DNA from: G039029935 sp039029935
GTDB taxonomy: Bacteria > Chloroflexota > Anaerolineae > Caldilineales > Caldilineaceae
Assembly (NCBI GenBank): GCA_039029935.1
Contig: JBCCFC010000175.1
Location: forward strand, 1-14,864
Direction: 5' to 3'
DNA length: 14,864 nt
The translations under genes and the position numbers were made by a program. Below the pieces are notes generated by a model. The model was given only the letters and a program-made list of their open reading frames with translations. It did no database searches and was not told the origin of the DNA. Positions within the stretch are counted from its first letter, which is position 1. Each line of letters opens with the position of its first letter. This document shows positions 5,483 to 13,541 of this stretch, in pieces.

Positions 5483-8400
5483 ATGAGAACACAGCACAAT
5501 CATAGCCGCGCAATGGACACGCAGATAAAACGCACACAAGGCTATCTTTCCCTGTGGCAAGCCATGAAGAGAGCGTGGTGTAAACAGGGCATCCCTTCCA
5601 TCGTCCACCGTGATACAGGCCAGATGCCTGTTGGACTGAGACGTGTACTCGCTTACATAGCGATCAGTATTGTATTAGGGATATCCCTCTTACTTGCGCC
5701 CACGACACCCGCTCTACACGCCGCCACAATTACATCTCTACACGCCGCCACAATTACAGTCGACCATGTTGCCATCAACAATAACGATGATAATTGTGAT
5801 TTGGTGGATGCCATTCACACCGCTAACACCGACGATAATACGGATAATGAATGTGATACCGCTGGCAGCGGAGCCGACACCATCATCTTTGACACAAGCG
5901 TGTTTACAGGTAGCACCGACACTATCTCATTGAGTACGGCCATTGCAAGTGCCAATGCTGGCAACGGTGACAATGGCCTCCCCATAATCACCAGTACCAT
6001 CACCATCAGTGCCAGCACCGTCAATAGCGGTGGCGGCATCACCATCACACGTGGCACTGCCACCCGATTTCGTATCATGGAAGTCGATGGCAATGGTGGA
6101 GCGGGCGGCAAACTCACGCTCAATGATATCACCATCCACAACGGCGCAACCAGCGCAACATCGGGGTCTAACAGCGATGCCAAGGGCGGTGGGCTTTTTG
6201 TCGATGAGGCCGCTACGCTGACGTTAATGAATAGCTCAGTCGTTTCCAACACTGCCCAAAATGAGGGTGGCGGTATTTATGCAGAAAACAACAGCAGTGT
6301 CTCACTCACAAGTAGTACACTTTCTAGTAACTCAACCTCTGGGGTCAACGCATCTGGTGGTGGCATCGCTGCACATACAGATAGCGATGTAACACTTAAA
6401 AACAGTACGCTTTCTGGCAATTCAACCGCTGGAGATAATGCGCACGGTAGCGGTATTTATGCACACTCGTTCAGTGATGTAGCACTGACCAATGTCACTA
6501 TCTATGGCAATACAACCACAGGGAGCAACGCACATGGCGGTGGCATTTTTGCCTCCACCGATACCTCAATCAACGTGAACCTTACCAACAGTCTGATTGT
6601 AGGCAATGATGCCCAGAATGGCAATGGTAATGAAATATCGGCTTCAACAATTAATTTTGCTGGCAACAATCTTCTAGGGCATAACGCACATTCTACTGCG
6701 GAAGCATTTTCTGGGTTTTCACTGAGTAGTAGCACTGTCATCACGGCCACCAGCGATGGTAGATATCCTGCGGCTCTCAGTTCCATCCTCGAGACGACCT
6801 TAGCCGATAATGGCGCACCCGCAGGCGCACCAAAGACCCATGCACTGATTGCCAACAGCTATGCGCTTGATACAGGGAGTAGCGCACTCGCCACTGCTGC
6901 TGGCCTAACCACCGACCAACGCGGCACAGGCTATCCACGCGTTCTTGGCGGTTCCGTTGATTTGGGGGCCTATGAACGTCTGGCTCCTACCTTCACAGTC
7001 TTCAAACAGGTTGCACCCACAACAGTGTTTGGTGGTGAGGCATTAACATACACCGTAATTGTCACCAATTCGCTCCACCTTAGCGCAACAGGTGCCACCG
7101 TCTATGATACATTGCCATCGGGGGTCACTTCTGCGGGACCGATTATCCTAGAAGGGACAACGGGTACGACAGGCACACTGCCAACCGTTGCCAGTGCGAT
7201 GCCCATCACCGCTGGTGCAACAATCACTCTCACGTACTTTGTGAGTACCAATAGATATTATGCGGGAACCGCTTTGAATACCGCTGATATTACGAGCAAC
7301 GAGCTGCCCAGCCATGCGCTTGCGATACGCGCACAAGATTCCGCCTCGGCCCTTGTGTTAGGGCATCCTGAAATGGATGTGTTCGGCAACAGCAACCCAA
7401 TTTTAAATGGTGATATGGACCCGAGAACAGAAGATTACACTGATTTTGGCAGCATCGATTTGAACGGTTCCATCACCAAAACCTTTTTTATCACCAACGT
7501 GGGGACAGCATCTCTGGACCTGACATTGCCTATCACTATTAGTGGTGTAAATACATCCAGCTTTGCCGTGACTACACCCCCGGTTAGCCCCATTTCCATT
7601 AATGCAAGTCGCACCTTTACAGTGACATTCATGCCAACCGTCTCGGGTGTGAACACTGCCATCATGCGCATTGGGAACAATGATCGCGATGAATCACCCT
7701 ATGAATTTACGCTACAAGGCACGGGGGTTCCTCTTGACATCACACTTTCTGCCACTGGTTCACCGTTGGCAGAGAACGCGGGCATGGGAAGCATAGCGGC
7801 TACCGTTGCGATTACACCCTCATGGCCTGTAACAGTCCAACTTGGTTTCGGCGGTACAGCCAGCCCCAGCGATTATAGCGTCGAATCAACGCAAATTATC
7901 ATCCCCACAGGAAAATTGAGTGCAAGCATCAACCTGACTGCTACCCAAGACACAATTGTTGATATCGACGAAACCATTATCGTTGATATCACAGGTGTCA
8001 TCAGTGGCACAGAAGTTGGTGAACAACAAGTGACGCTCTCCATCAGCGATGATGATTCAGCAACGTCTGTCACCATTTCTGTCGATGATGCCACTGCCAA
8101 TGAAACCGCTGGCACAATCGTCTTTACAGTGCGTCTGAACCAGGCCAGCAATGCCCCTGTGCAAGTCAACTATCAAACGGTCAAAGTATCTAGCAATATA
8201 CAAGACTATTTCACAGATACGAGTGGCACATTGACCTTTGGGATTGGGCAGATGCAAGACACGGTTGCTGTACCGATTGCAAACTTAGCAGAAGTACAAG
8301 GCAACCGTCTTTTGAAGTTGGTGTTGAGCAGCCCTGTCTATGCCACCCTTGCGGATGACCAAGCGATTGGCACTATTATTGACAATGATACGCCCGCATC

Positions 8401-9628
8401 AACGAGTACACCGACAAATACATCGACGAGTACACCGACATCCACACCGACGAGTACAGAATCGAGCGCAGGTACATCAACACCAACATCAACAAGTACG
8501 GCAACGCCTACATCAACATCGACAGTGACACCAACGCTGGTCACGACACCGACACTTGTGACATCAACACCAACCGTGACCCCAACCCCAACGGTGACCC
8601 AAACGGTTACACCAACGGTCATACCATCAGCCACTGTAACCAATACGGCGACTGCCACCAGCACACCTGCTGTCACCCATACACCAACTGCGTCAAGTAC
8701 ACCTGCATCAAGTACACCTATGCCGACAGGTACACCAACGGCGACGAGTACGCCAGCCGCAACCAGCACAGCCACAGCGACGAGCGCGCCGACTGTGCCG
8801 AGTACACCGACGGCGACGAGTACACCGACCCCTGTGAGTACACTGACCCCAACGAGTACACCAGTTGCGACGAACGCACCGACGACGACGAGTACACCAA
8901 CTGCAACGGATATCGCCGCTCCAGCCAATACACCGATAGCGACGAGCACACCGACAACGACATCTGTACCTGTGAGTGATATCTTGACAAATCTCATCGA
9001 CCAGGCGATTGCTGCCGGGCCAGATGGTGGTGTGAGCGGGTTTGATGCTGGTGATGTTTTTGGACCAGAGGTGACGATTGAGGAAGTGCGCGACGCCGCT
9101 GAGAACGTGCCCACTATTGATTTGGATATGACTGTGGAGACAATCAATTTTGCGCCCGGTGAGGTTGCACAATTGGTGCTGACTTTTGGCAACGCGGGTG
9201 AGAACACATTAGATCAGGTCATTCTCTTCTTTGTCATACCAGAAAACGCTGTCTTTGTACGGGACAACCAGGTCGTTGCAGCAGCTCTGGGGCAGAATGT
9301 GGATGATGAATGGCAACTGGCCGATGGCAGCGGTCCTTGCCCCGATGGCGCGCCTGCGGGAACAGTCTGCGCCATGCGTGTGGGTAATCTTGCCAGTGGC
9401 GAAACAGGGCAAATTGCGGTCAACATCCGTGTCAATGACGACATTGACACTGGCGAGATGCTCACGCTCAATACGCGGCTGGATGCCGCTAATGTGGATG
9501 ATGCAGCGGTGTTCCGGCTGACGCATGAGGCGGTTGCGGATGTGCTCGTCCCCACTATGCTGGATGTGACTGATGAGCCAGCACAGCCAAAACAATGGTT
9601 CTCCTTCCTGCCATTTATTGGGCGATAG
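5483..9628 (+). CDS. Large secreted mosaic protein: beta-helix, DUF11, Calx-beta, Thr/Pro linker
   Basis: A 1381-residue exported protein, probably an adhesin or surface filament component. AAGGAG ten bases upstream supports this start. That leaves about 54 residues before the hydrophobic core (VLAYIAISIVLGISLLL, 55-71), a long n-region; Met48 would give a classical signal peptide but lacks a good ribosome site. Cleavage is expected near LHAA at 78-81. CDLVDAI at 105-111 opens a parallel beta-helix (to about 490) with repeated GGGI and NSTLSGNST coils. Then follow a DUF11-like domain (about 502-622), a choice-of-anchor-D-like domain (630-752; FGSIDLNGSITKTFFITNVG), two Calx-beta-like domains (about 752-857 and 860-968; LAENAG, SPSDYS), a Thr/Pro/Ser linker (970-1162) and a beta-sandwich (about 1210-1360). 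The tail QWFSFLPFIGR matches the preceding gene's ending. Domain names are from recognition by eye. Confidence 0.88.
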   Translation: MRTQHNHSRAMDTQIKRTQGYLSLWQAMKRAWCKQGIPSIVHRDTGQMPVGLRRVLAYIAISIVLGISLLLAPTTPALHAATITSLHAATITVDHVAINNNDDNCDLVDAIHTANTDDNTDNECDTAGSGADTIIFDTSVFTGSTDTISLSTAIASANAGNGDNGLPIITSTITISASTVNSGGGITITRGTATRFRIMEVDGNGGAGGKLTLNDITIHNGATSATSGSNSDAKGGGLFVDEAATLTLMNSSVVSNTAQNEGGGIYAENNSSVSLTSSTLSSNSTSGVNASGGGIAAHTDSDVTLKNSTLSGNSTAGDNAHGSGIYAHSFSDVALTNVTIYGNTTTGSNAHGGGIFASTDTSINVNLTNSLIVGNDAQNGNGNEISASTINFAGNNLLGHNAHSTAEAFSGFSLSSSTVITATSDGRYPAALSSILETTLADNGAPAGAPKTHALIANSYALDTGSSALATAAGLTTDQRGTGYPRVLGGSVDLGAYERLAPTFTVFKQVAPTTVFGGEALTYTVIVTNSLHLSATGATVYDTLPSGVTSAGPIILEGTTGTTGTLPTVASAMPITAGATITLTYFVSTNRYYAGTALNTADITSNELPSHALAIRAQDSASALVLGHPEMDVFGNSNPILNGDMDPRTEDYTDFGSIDLNGSITKTFFITNVGTASLDLTLPITISGVNTSSFAVTTPPVSPISINASRTFTVTFMPTVSGVNTAIMRIGNNDRDESPYEFTLQGTGVPLDITLSATGSPLAENAGMGSIAATVAITPSWPVTVQLGFGGTASPSDYSVESTQIIIPTGKLSASINLTATQDTIVDIDETIIVDITGVISGTEVGEQQVTLSISDDDSATSVTISVDDATANETAGTIVFTVRLNQASNAPVQVNYQTVKVSSNIQDYFTDTSGTLTFGIGQMQDTVAVPIANLAEVQGNRLLKLVLSSPVYATLADDQAIGTIIDNDTPASTSTPTNTSTSTPTSTPTSTESSAGTSTPTSTSTATPTSTSTVTPTLVTTPTLVTSTPTVTPTPTVTQTVTPTVIPSATVTNTATATSTPAVTHTPTASSTPASSTPMPTGTPTATSTPAATSTATATSAPTVPSTPTATSTPTPVSTLTPTSTPVATNAPTTTSTPTATDIAAPANTPIATSTPTTTSVPVSDILTNLIDQAIAAGPDGGVSGFDAGDVFGPEVTIEEVRDAAENVPTIDLDMTVETINFAPGEVAQLVLTFGNAGENTLDQVILFFVIPENAVFVRDNQVVAAALGQNVDDEWQLADGSGPCPDGAPAGTVCAMRVGNLASGETGQIAVNIRVNDDIDTGEMLTLNTRLDAANVDDAAVFRLTHEAVADVLVPTMLDVTDEPAQPKQWFSFLPFIGR
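5712..5759 (+). repeat. 24-bp tandem duplication at the signal peptidase site
   Basis: Copies 5712-5735 and 5736-5759 differ at one base. They encode LHAATITS and LHAATITV, so the predicted cleavage motif LHAA is present twice, eight residues apart. The near identity at third positions points to a recent duplication. Confidence 0.95.
8393..8970 (+). repeat. Low-complexity Thr/Pro/Ser linker repeats
   Basis: About 190 codons encode TST/TPT/TAT triplets with recurring DNA words such as AGTACACCGAC and GCGACGAGTACACC. Long linkers like this are common in exported Chloroflexota proteins and probably hold the C-terminal domain away from the cell surface. The antisense strand is open for a long way but only as a low-complexity shadow. 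Confidence 0.9.
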
Positions 9629-9651
9629 TCATAGAACTATAGATGATGACT
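9627..9651 (+). terminator. Weak hairpin after the 1381-aa gene
   Basis: AGTCAT (9627-9632) pairs with ATGACT (9646-9651), with ATAG/CTAT pairing as an alternative inside, then TGTATTTT. It overlaps the stop codon. This is a weak, AT-rich candidate terminator. Confidence 0.3.
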
Positions 9652-9724
9652 GTATTTTCATAGATTTTTGTAATGGTCAAATACGCACAGAAATTGACAA
9701 TCCAATGTAGGTGTAATAGCCTGA

Positions 9725-9736
9725 GAAAACGCTTTC
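9725..9736. promoter_or_regulatory. LacI-type operator-like palindrome
   Basis: GAAAACGCTTTC fits the GAAA-R-CG-Y-TTTC pattern with a central CG typical of LacI/CcpA-family operators. It sits about 60 bases beyond the 3' end of a LacI-family pseudogene, not in front of a gene, so function is doubtful. Confidence 0.2.
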
Positions 9737-9786
9737 ATAGCATCCGTAGTACGCTTTATTTTGCAACAACTTTAACGAAATAATTG

Positions 9787-9834
9787 GGTGTTTGCCACTC
9801 AACTCGTTAGTGGCGCAGTTGAGTGGCGAACATC
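9787..9834 (-). terminator. Strong hairpin at the end of the LacI pseudogene
   Basis: GCCACTCAACT (9794-9804) pairs perfectly with AGTTGAGTGGC (9817-9827), extended outward by seven more pairs including two G-T, with a 12-base loop. It contains the stop codon of the minus-strand pseudogene. On the minus strand an AT-rich stretch (AATTATTTCG) follows, so it may end minus-strand transcripts. Confidence 0.5.
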
Positions 9835-10208
9835 AAGTTGGCAATCAAAGTTGAAACGCTGAACAGGTTGATTGGGGTCTTTTACTCTTGACACAATCAT
9901 TTGAGCAGCCTTCTGACCCACCTCATCAAGCGGATAGATCATGCTTGTAATGCCAGGCCATCGGCGTTGCACAATCGCCTGATTATCAAATGAGACCAGC
10001 AATAGGTCCTCTGGGATACCGATGTTGTTCTCTCGACAAAAATCAACAACGGCAGAAATATGGACTTGAGACGCGGGCAGTGTCGATGAAAAACACGCAT
10101 CATGCAGAAAAGAAGGAATTGCTAATTGGCCGTGAATTGGGATGGGTTGATTAGAGGTGTATCAACGAACACTACGCCGTCAATTCCATAATAATCAACT
10201 TCAATGCC
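9799..10208 (-). pseudogene. LacI-family regulator remnant (sugar-binding domain only, frameshifted)
   Basis: The minus strand shows the C-terminal part of a LacI-type effector domain: ACFSSTLPASQVHISAVVDF, then NNIGIPEDLLLVSFDNQ, ITSMIYPLDEVGQKAAQMIV, stop at 9799. This frame is open only from 10161. Just upstream a different frame carries another LacI-like piece, GIDGVVFVDTPLINP (about 10150-10195), so there is at least one frameshift. The helix-turn-helix domain and roughly the first half are absent. The stretch of about 100 residues expected between the two pieces is also missing, suggesting an internal deletion. The upstream end overlaps, in another frame, the last codons of the PD-(D/E)XK-like gene. 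The product cannot bind DNA as a repressor. Confidence 0.75.
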
Positions 10209-10831
10209 TTCAACACACGAAAAATCTCAAAAATGTCCTCTGTCTCTGCTAAAAATGCGCGGCTGATGGTGTAGTGTTTGTCTTCTAACACCAGAAAGTG
10301 CCATTGTTGACCAATAATGTAGCAGCCATAAATAGGTGTTGTATTTTTATTCAATTTTTGAGCAACCAGCATCGCGGCAAGTGCTTGTCCAGCCGGATCA
10401 CCATGTGGATCAAGTGTTCGTTTATATTCGCTAAAGGCAAACATCGGGACTTTGGGTTCCCAATACCCTGTGGCGATCATGCCATCGGGTTCGCCACTCA
10501 ACTCAACGTCAAATTCAACACCAGCAATCTCAGCCCCGATTTTACGCTCGGCAAAGAGATTAAAGCGATAGGGTTCCATAAACTTCGCCAGCCCCAAGGT
10601 TGGACCAATAAAATTCAGGGCTAAATCTCTCTCATTCCAGACATCGCTCCCAAGAAGAAGAAGCGTTTGGTAACTTTCAAGCACAATCTTTTCTCGCTCC
10701 TCAAGACTTGGTCTCATCTGGAGCCAGTGTTCAAGGACTGAACTTTGCCATGTACGACGAATCCCAAATAAATCTTCTAGTTTCGCACGTGTACAGTCGC
10801 GAAAGGTATATCTTTTTTTCTCTCGTTCCAT
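10172..10831 (-). CDS. Conserved hypothetical protein with PD-(D/E)XK-like nuclease pattern
   Basis: A 219-residue protein of a family I recall as widespread and uncharacterised, notably in Bacteroidota and Chloroflexota, usually annotated hypothetical. Typical signatures are the N-terminal FRDCTRAKLEDLFGIRRTW, NERDLALNFIGPTLGL (67-82), YIIGQQWHFLVLEDKHY (171-187) and the ending DIFEIFRVLKALK. Residues EPDG (114-117) and EYK (135-137), with Asp116, Glu135 and Lys137, match the D-x(n)-E-x-K core of the PD-(D/E)XK fold. A following helix has GQALAAMLVAQ, which could supply the conserved Gln. A nuclease fold is my inference; activity is unknown. AAGGGG about eight bases before the ATG supports the start. 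The length looks complete. Its last codons overlap the LacI remnant in another frame. Confidence 0.7.
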   Translation of the reverse strand: MEREKKRYTFRDCTRAKLEDLFGIRRTWQSSVLEHWLQMRPSLEEREKIVLESYQTLLLLGSDVWNERDLALNFIGPTLGLAKFMEPYRFNLFAERKIGAEIAGVEFDVELSGEPDGMIATGYWEPKVPMFAFSEYKRTLDPHGDPAGQALAAMLVAQKLNKNTTPIYGCYIIGQQWHFLVLEDKHYTISRAFLAETEDIFEIFRVLKALKLIIMELTA

Positions 10832-10956
10832 CTGTATAGCCCCTTATTATCATCCAGTTACATGAACTTCCAGCCCATAACAAAAACAACATAACTGAAT
10901 AATACCACAGAACAAGTATACCACTAAGGCTAATGCCCGCTGCACCAATCTGAATA

Positions 10957-11427
10957 TTATCTTCTTACTGTGAGACCATATAAAAGAGCAGCAAAAGTAC
11001 CAAATATGGCCCCTCCGATAAGGGTGGTATCATTCCAGGTGATTTTTAAATAAGCGACTTGCAATAATACAAGCAGTGCAGTTGTACGCGCGATCATTGA
11101 TCGGGTTGATAAAACTGCGTACGTTAGAAAAAGAGCATGCCCTGATATAAATGGAACAGGAAAAACAGCGCGTGTTAACGCGGGGCCTAAAACCAATAGA
11201 TCCGTTACCCATGAGAAAACGGATGCCGATTTGATGTTTTCCGCACGATCAAACAAGAATGCAACAAATGGAATACCAACGGGTGTAAAATAATAAAGTA
11301 AGAGCCAATGGTGTTCATTTCCAAAAAGATTTATCGAGAGTAAAGCAAAGATTACTGCTGCACCTAATGAAAAAAATAAAACGGTTATTGGATGAAATAC
11401 TAATTTTCGTAATTTGTTTGGTTCCAT
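10957..11427 (-). CDS. Small multi-pass membrane protein, possibly PAP2-like
   Basis: A 156-residue integral membrane protein with about five to six hydrophobic segments (near residues 12-32, 41-60, 69-89, 92-107, 112-128 and 134-152). After the short basic N-terminus EPNKLRKLVFHP the protein is mostly membrane-embedded. SGHALFLTYAVLS at 95-107 and WNDTTLIGGAIFG at 131-143 resemble the SGH and the final D-x-x-x-G parts of PAP2 phosphatases. The His expected four residues before that Asp is missing, so catalysis is doubtful and the likeness may be chance. It starts 15 bases after the stop of the araC-type gene on the same strand and is probably co-transcribed with it. Function is not known. 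Confidence 0.65.
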   Translation of the reverse strand: MEPNKLRKLVFHPITVLFFSLGAAVIFALLSINLFGNEHHWLLLYYFTPVGIPFVAFLFDRAENIKSASVFSWVTDLLVLGPALTRAVFPVPFISGHALFLTYAVLSTRSMIARTTALLVLLQVAYLKITWNDTTLIGGAIFGTFAALLYGLTVRR

Positions 11428-11442
11428 ATCAACCAGTGTCGT

Positions 11443-12336
11443 TCACATCATACCCGTGAGTAGTTGTTTGGCGTGGCTCCACTGTCTGGGCGACTGCCCG
11501 TACATGCGTTTGAACTCTCGGCTGAATTGAGAGGAACTCACGTAGCCGACTGCCATCGCCGCTTCGTTCACATTCATGCCGCCAGCAATCTTCATAGCGG
11601 CTTTGTTCAGCCGCATAGACTTCACAAACTGGATGGGCGACATTGTGGTTGCCTGCTTGAATTTGCGGTGGAACACGGCCCGGCTCATCCCCACCTGTGC
11701 GGCCAACTCTTCGATGGTGACTGCTTCGTCCAAGCGGGAAGACAAATACTCAATTGATTGAGCGATTTCATTGCTCACACCAAAGGCGCGCATGGCGGCA
11801 TCCCCTGCATCCCCCTTCAAGACAGCGTAGTACACCTCTCGGAGCCGACCATCCCCAAGTACCGCCGTATCCGTCGGGCTATCTCCCAATTGCAGCAGCC
11901 GCAACAGCGCATCGGTGAATGCGTCGTCCCAGCGAGCGAGTGCAAACCCCTGCGGGAGCGGACCACTTTTAGGCTTTCGGATGGGGCCTGCGGTGCTTTC
12001 CATCTCAATGGCTAGGTCGGTCATCACGCTCGTATCCAGAGAGATAAACACGCCCAGAAGGGGATTGTCCGGCGAAGCATTGGGTGTCCCTGCCTCCACG
12101 GGCATCGACATGGTGCAACACATGTATTGACTGCTGTCGTAGACATAGGTCTTGCCATCCAATATCGCTTCCTTGGTCCCGTTCACGATAGCCACCACAG
12201 TGGGTTCGTATACCACAGGGGCGCAGGGAAGTGGAACGGTGTCCCGAAAGAGTTGCACCCCCTTCACCCCAGTTTCCACCATGCCATTCTCGCTGACCCT
12301 GTTTTCAATGAGTTGTTTTATTTGTTGTTTACTCAT
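11443..12336 (-). CDS. AraC-family transcriptional regulator
   Basis: A 297-residue cytoplasmic DNA-binding regulator. Residues about 20-175 resemble the AraC-type N-terminal cupin-like domain (PF06719-type; PLPCAPVVYEPTVVAIVNGTK, then YVYDSSQYMCCTMSMPVEA and ASPDNPLLGVFISLD). Residues 190-288 carry the two helix-turn-helix motifs: VTIEELAAQVGMSRAVFHRKF and NEAAMAVGYVSSSQFSREFK, ending in the family signature YGQSPRQW. Length is normal for the family. It is divergent from the SDR/molybdenum oxidoreductase operon, with 235 bases between them, and upstream of a small membrane protein gene. It therefore probably regulates the divergent operon, perhaps in response to an aldehyde-like or aromatic effector; the effector is a guess. 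I see no clear Shine-Dalgarno before the ATG. Confidence 0.9.
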   Translation of the reverse strand: MSKQQIKQLIENRVSENGMVETGVKGVQLFRDTVPLPCAPVVYEPTVVAIVNGTKEAILDGKTYVYDSSQYMCCTMSMPVEAGTPNASPDNPLLGVFISLDTSVMTDLAIEMESTAGPIRKPKSGPLPQGFALARWDDAFTDALLRLLQLGDSPTDTAVLGDGRLREVYYAVLKGDAGDAAMRAFGVSNEIAQSIEYLSSRLDEAVTIEELAAQVGMSRAVFHRKFKQATTMSPIQFVKSMRLNKAAMKIAGGMNVNEAAMAVGYVSSSQFSREFKRMYGQSPRQWSHAKQLLTGMM

Positions 12337-12571
12337 GCACTGAGCGTAGCACTACCAAACGCACAATTCAAGCGTAACGATACAATTAGGCATGTTTTCG
12401 CGATTATTTCGCCTAGTTATATCCAGATTTGAGCGTTATAGTTGTTTTGGGTGTGGAAAATAAATATAACACAAAAAAACAATTAGCTGCCGCTGGCAGA
12501 AGCATTAAAATGGAAAACAAAAATTTCCAGCGGCGCGCTAACGAAGCACGCAAACCAAGGAGTTTGAACGA
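12337..12571. promoter_or_regulatory. Divergent promoter region between araC-type and SDR genes
   Basis: This must hold both promoters and probably AraC binding sites, which I cannot pinpoint. GCCGCTGG (12489-12496) pairs with CCAGCGGC (12527-12534). Two shorter hairpins compete with it: CTGCC-GCT-GGCAG (12487-12499) and TGGAAA/TTTCCA (12511-12516 with 12524-12529). These lie 40-85 bases before the SDR start and could be leader RNA structures. AAGGAG at 12557-12562 is the SDR ribosome binding site. Confidence 0.5.
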
Positions 12572-13522
12572 ATGACGACAAAAAAACAATTTGGGCCAAA
12601 GGGCTGGACACCGGAGCAACTCGGCTCCCTTGCAGGCAAAACGTATATCATCACCGGTGCCAACGCTGGTACGGGATTTGAGGCAGCGCGGATATTCCTC
12701 TCTAAAGGTGCAAAAGTGGTGATGATGAACCGCAACGCTGATAAGTCAACCGCCGCCATTGCGACCCTGAAGCAGGAATTTGGCAGTGATGCGGATGTGA
12801 CCTTTGTACGCATGGACTTGGCGGAACTAGCCTCTGTACGGGAAGCGGCGGCAGAGGTCTTGGAGAAGGTTCCCCACATCGACGCACTGATCTGCAACGC
12901 CGCCATCGCACAGGTGCCGACGCAGAAGTTCACCAAGGACGGTTTTGAAAGTCAGCTTGGCACCAACCATTACGGTCATTTTGTCCTGTGTGGGATGCTT
13001 TTCGACCGTATTGAAGAATCGAAAGGCCGGATCGTGGTCGTTGCAAGCCTTGGCTACAAGATGGGGCTGCGAACGATCCAGTTTGATGACATGAACTGGG
13101 ACAAGAACTACAACGCCAATAGTGTCTATAGTCAAAGTAAATTGGCGCAGATGATGTTTGCCTATGAGTTACAGGACAAGGTAAAGGCCACGGGCAAGAA
13201 CGTTGAGGCTTATGTCTGTCATCCAGGCTCGTCCGCAACCTCGCTCATCAGCACCAGCGGTAGTCGCACAATGCGATTTGTGTGGTGGCTCATGACCAAA
13301 TCACCCATGGTTCAAACGGCTGAGAAAGGTGCCTATCCAGAAATTATGTGTGCAACCGAAGAGGGTCTGGAACAGCGCGCTTTTTATGGTCCTACAGGCC
13401 GCATGGAATTTGTCGGTCCAGTCGGTGAGGGTACGCTGGAACCCTATGCCCACGACAAGGGCACTATGGTCAAGCTGTGGGAGCGGTCGGAAGAGGAAAC
13501 TGGTTACAAGTGGGATCTCTAA
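12572..13522 (+). CDS. Short-chain dehydrogenase/reductase (SDR family)
   Basis: A 316-residue NAD(P)-dependent oxidoreductase with a classical SDR Rossmann fold. The cofactor motif TGANAGTG is at 28-35, the structural CNAA at 108-111, and the catalytic set is Ser159 (VVVASLGYK) with Tyr186 and Lys190 (YSQSK). VCHPGSSAT at 215-223 is the usual post-catalytic loop. The first 20 residues before the Rossmann strand and the long C-terminal part (about 230-316) resemble the WW-oxidoreductase/retinol dehydrogenase-like group. The substrate is probably a carbonyl or alcohol, but it cannot be named. AAGGAG nine bases upstream supports the start. Only 19 bases separate its stop from the molybdenum oxidoreductase gene, so they form an operon. 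The divergent AraC-family gene is the likely regulator. Confidence 0.92.
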   Translation: MTTKKQFGPKGWTPEQLGSLAGKTYIITGANAGTGFEAARIFLSKGAKVVMMNRNADKSTAAIATLKQEFGSDADVTFVRMDLAELASVREAAAEVLEKVPHIDALICNAAIAQVPTQKFTKDGFESQLGTNHYGHFVLCGMLFDRIEESKGRIVVVASLGYKMGLRTIQFDDMNWDKNYNANSVYSQSKLAQMMFAYELQDKVKATGKNVEAYVCHPGSSATSLISTSGSRTMRFVWWLMTKSPMVQTAEKGAYPEIMCATEEGLEQRAFYGPTGRMEFVGPVGEGTLEPYAHDKGTMVKLWERSEEETGYKWDL

Positions 13523-13541
13523 TGAAGTTGGAGAACATTCA

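Noticed and set aside
8338..9207. Long antisense frame (289 codons) rich in Val and Gly
   Set aside because: It is the reverse of the Thr/Pro linker; low-complexity codons keep the opposite strand open. There is no ribosome site and no domain.
10840..10953. Minus-strand hydrophobic reading (SGILVLWYYSVMLFLLW) between two genes
   Set aside because: It looks membrane-like but has no clear start with a ribosome site and runs out of frame into the next gene; AT-rich DNA easily gives such stretches.
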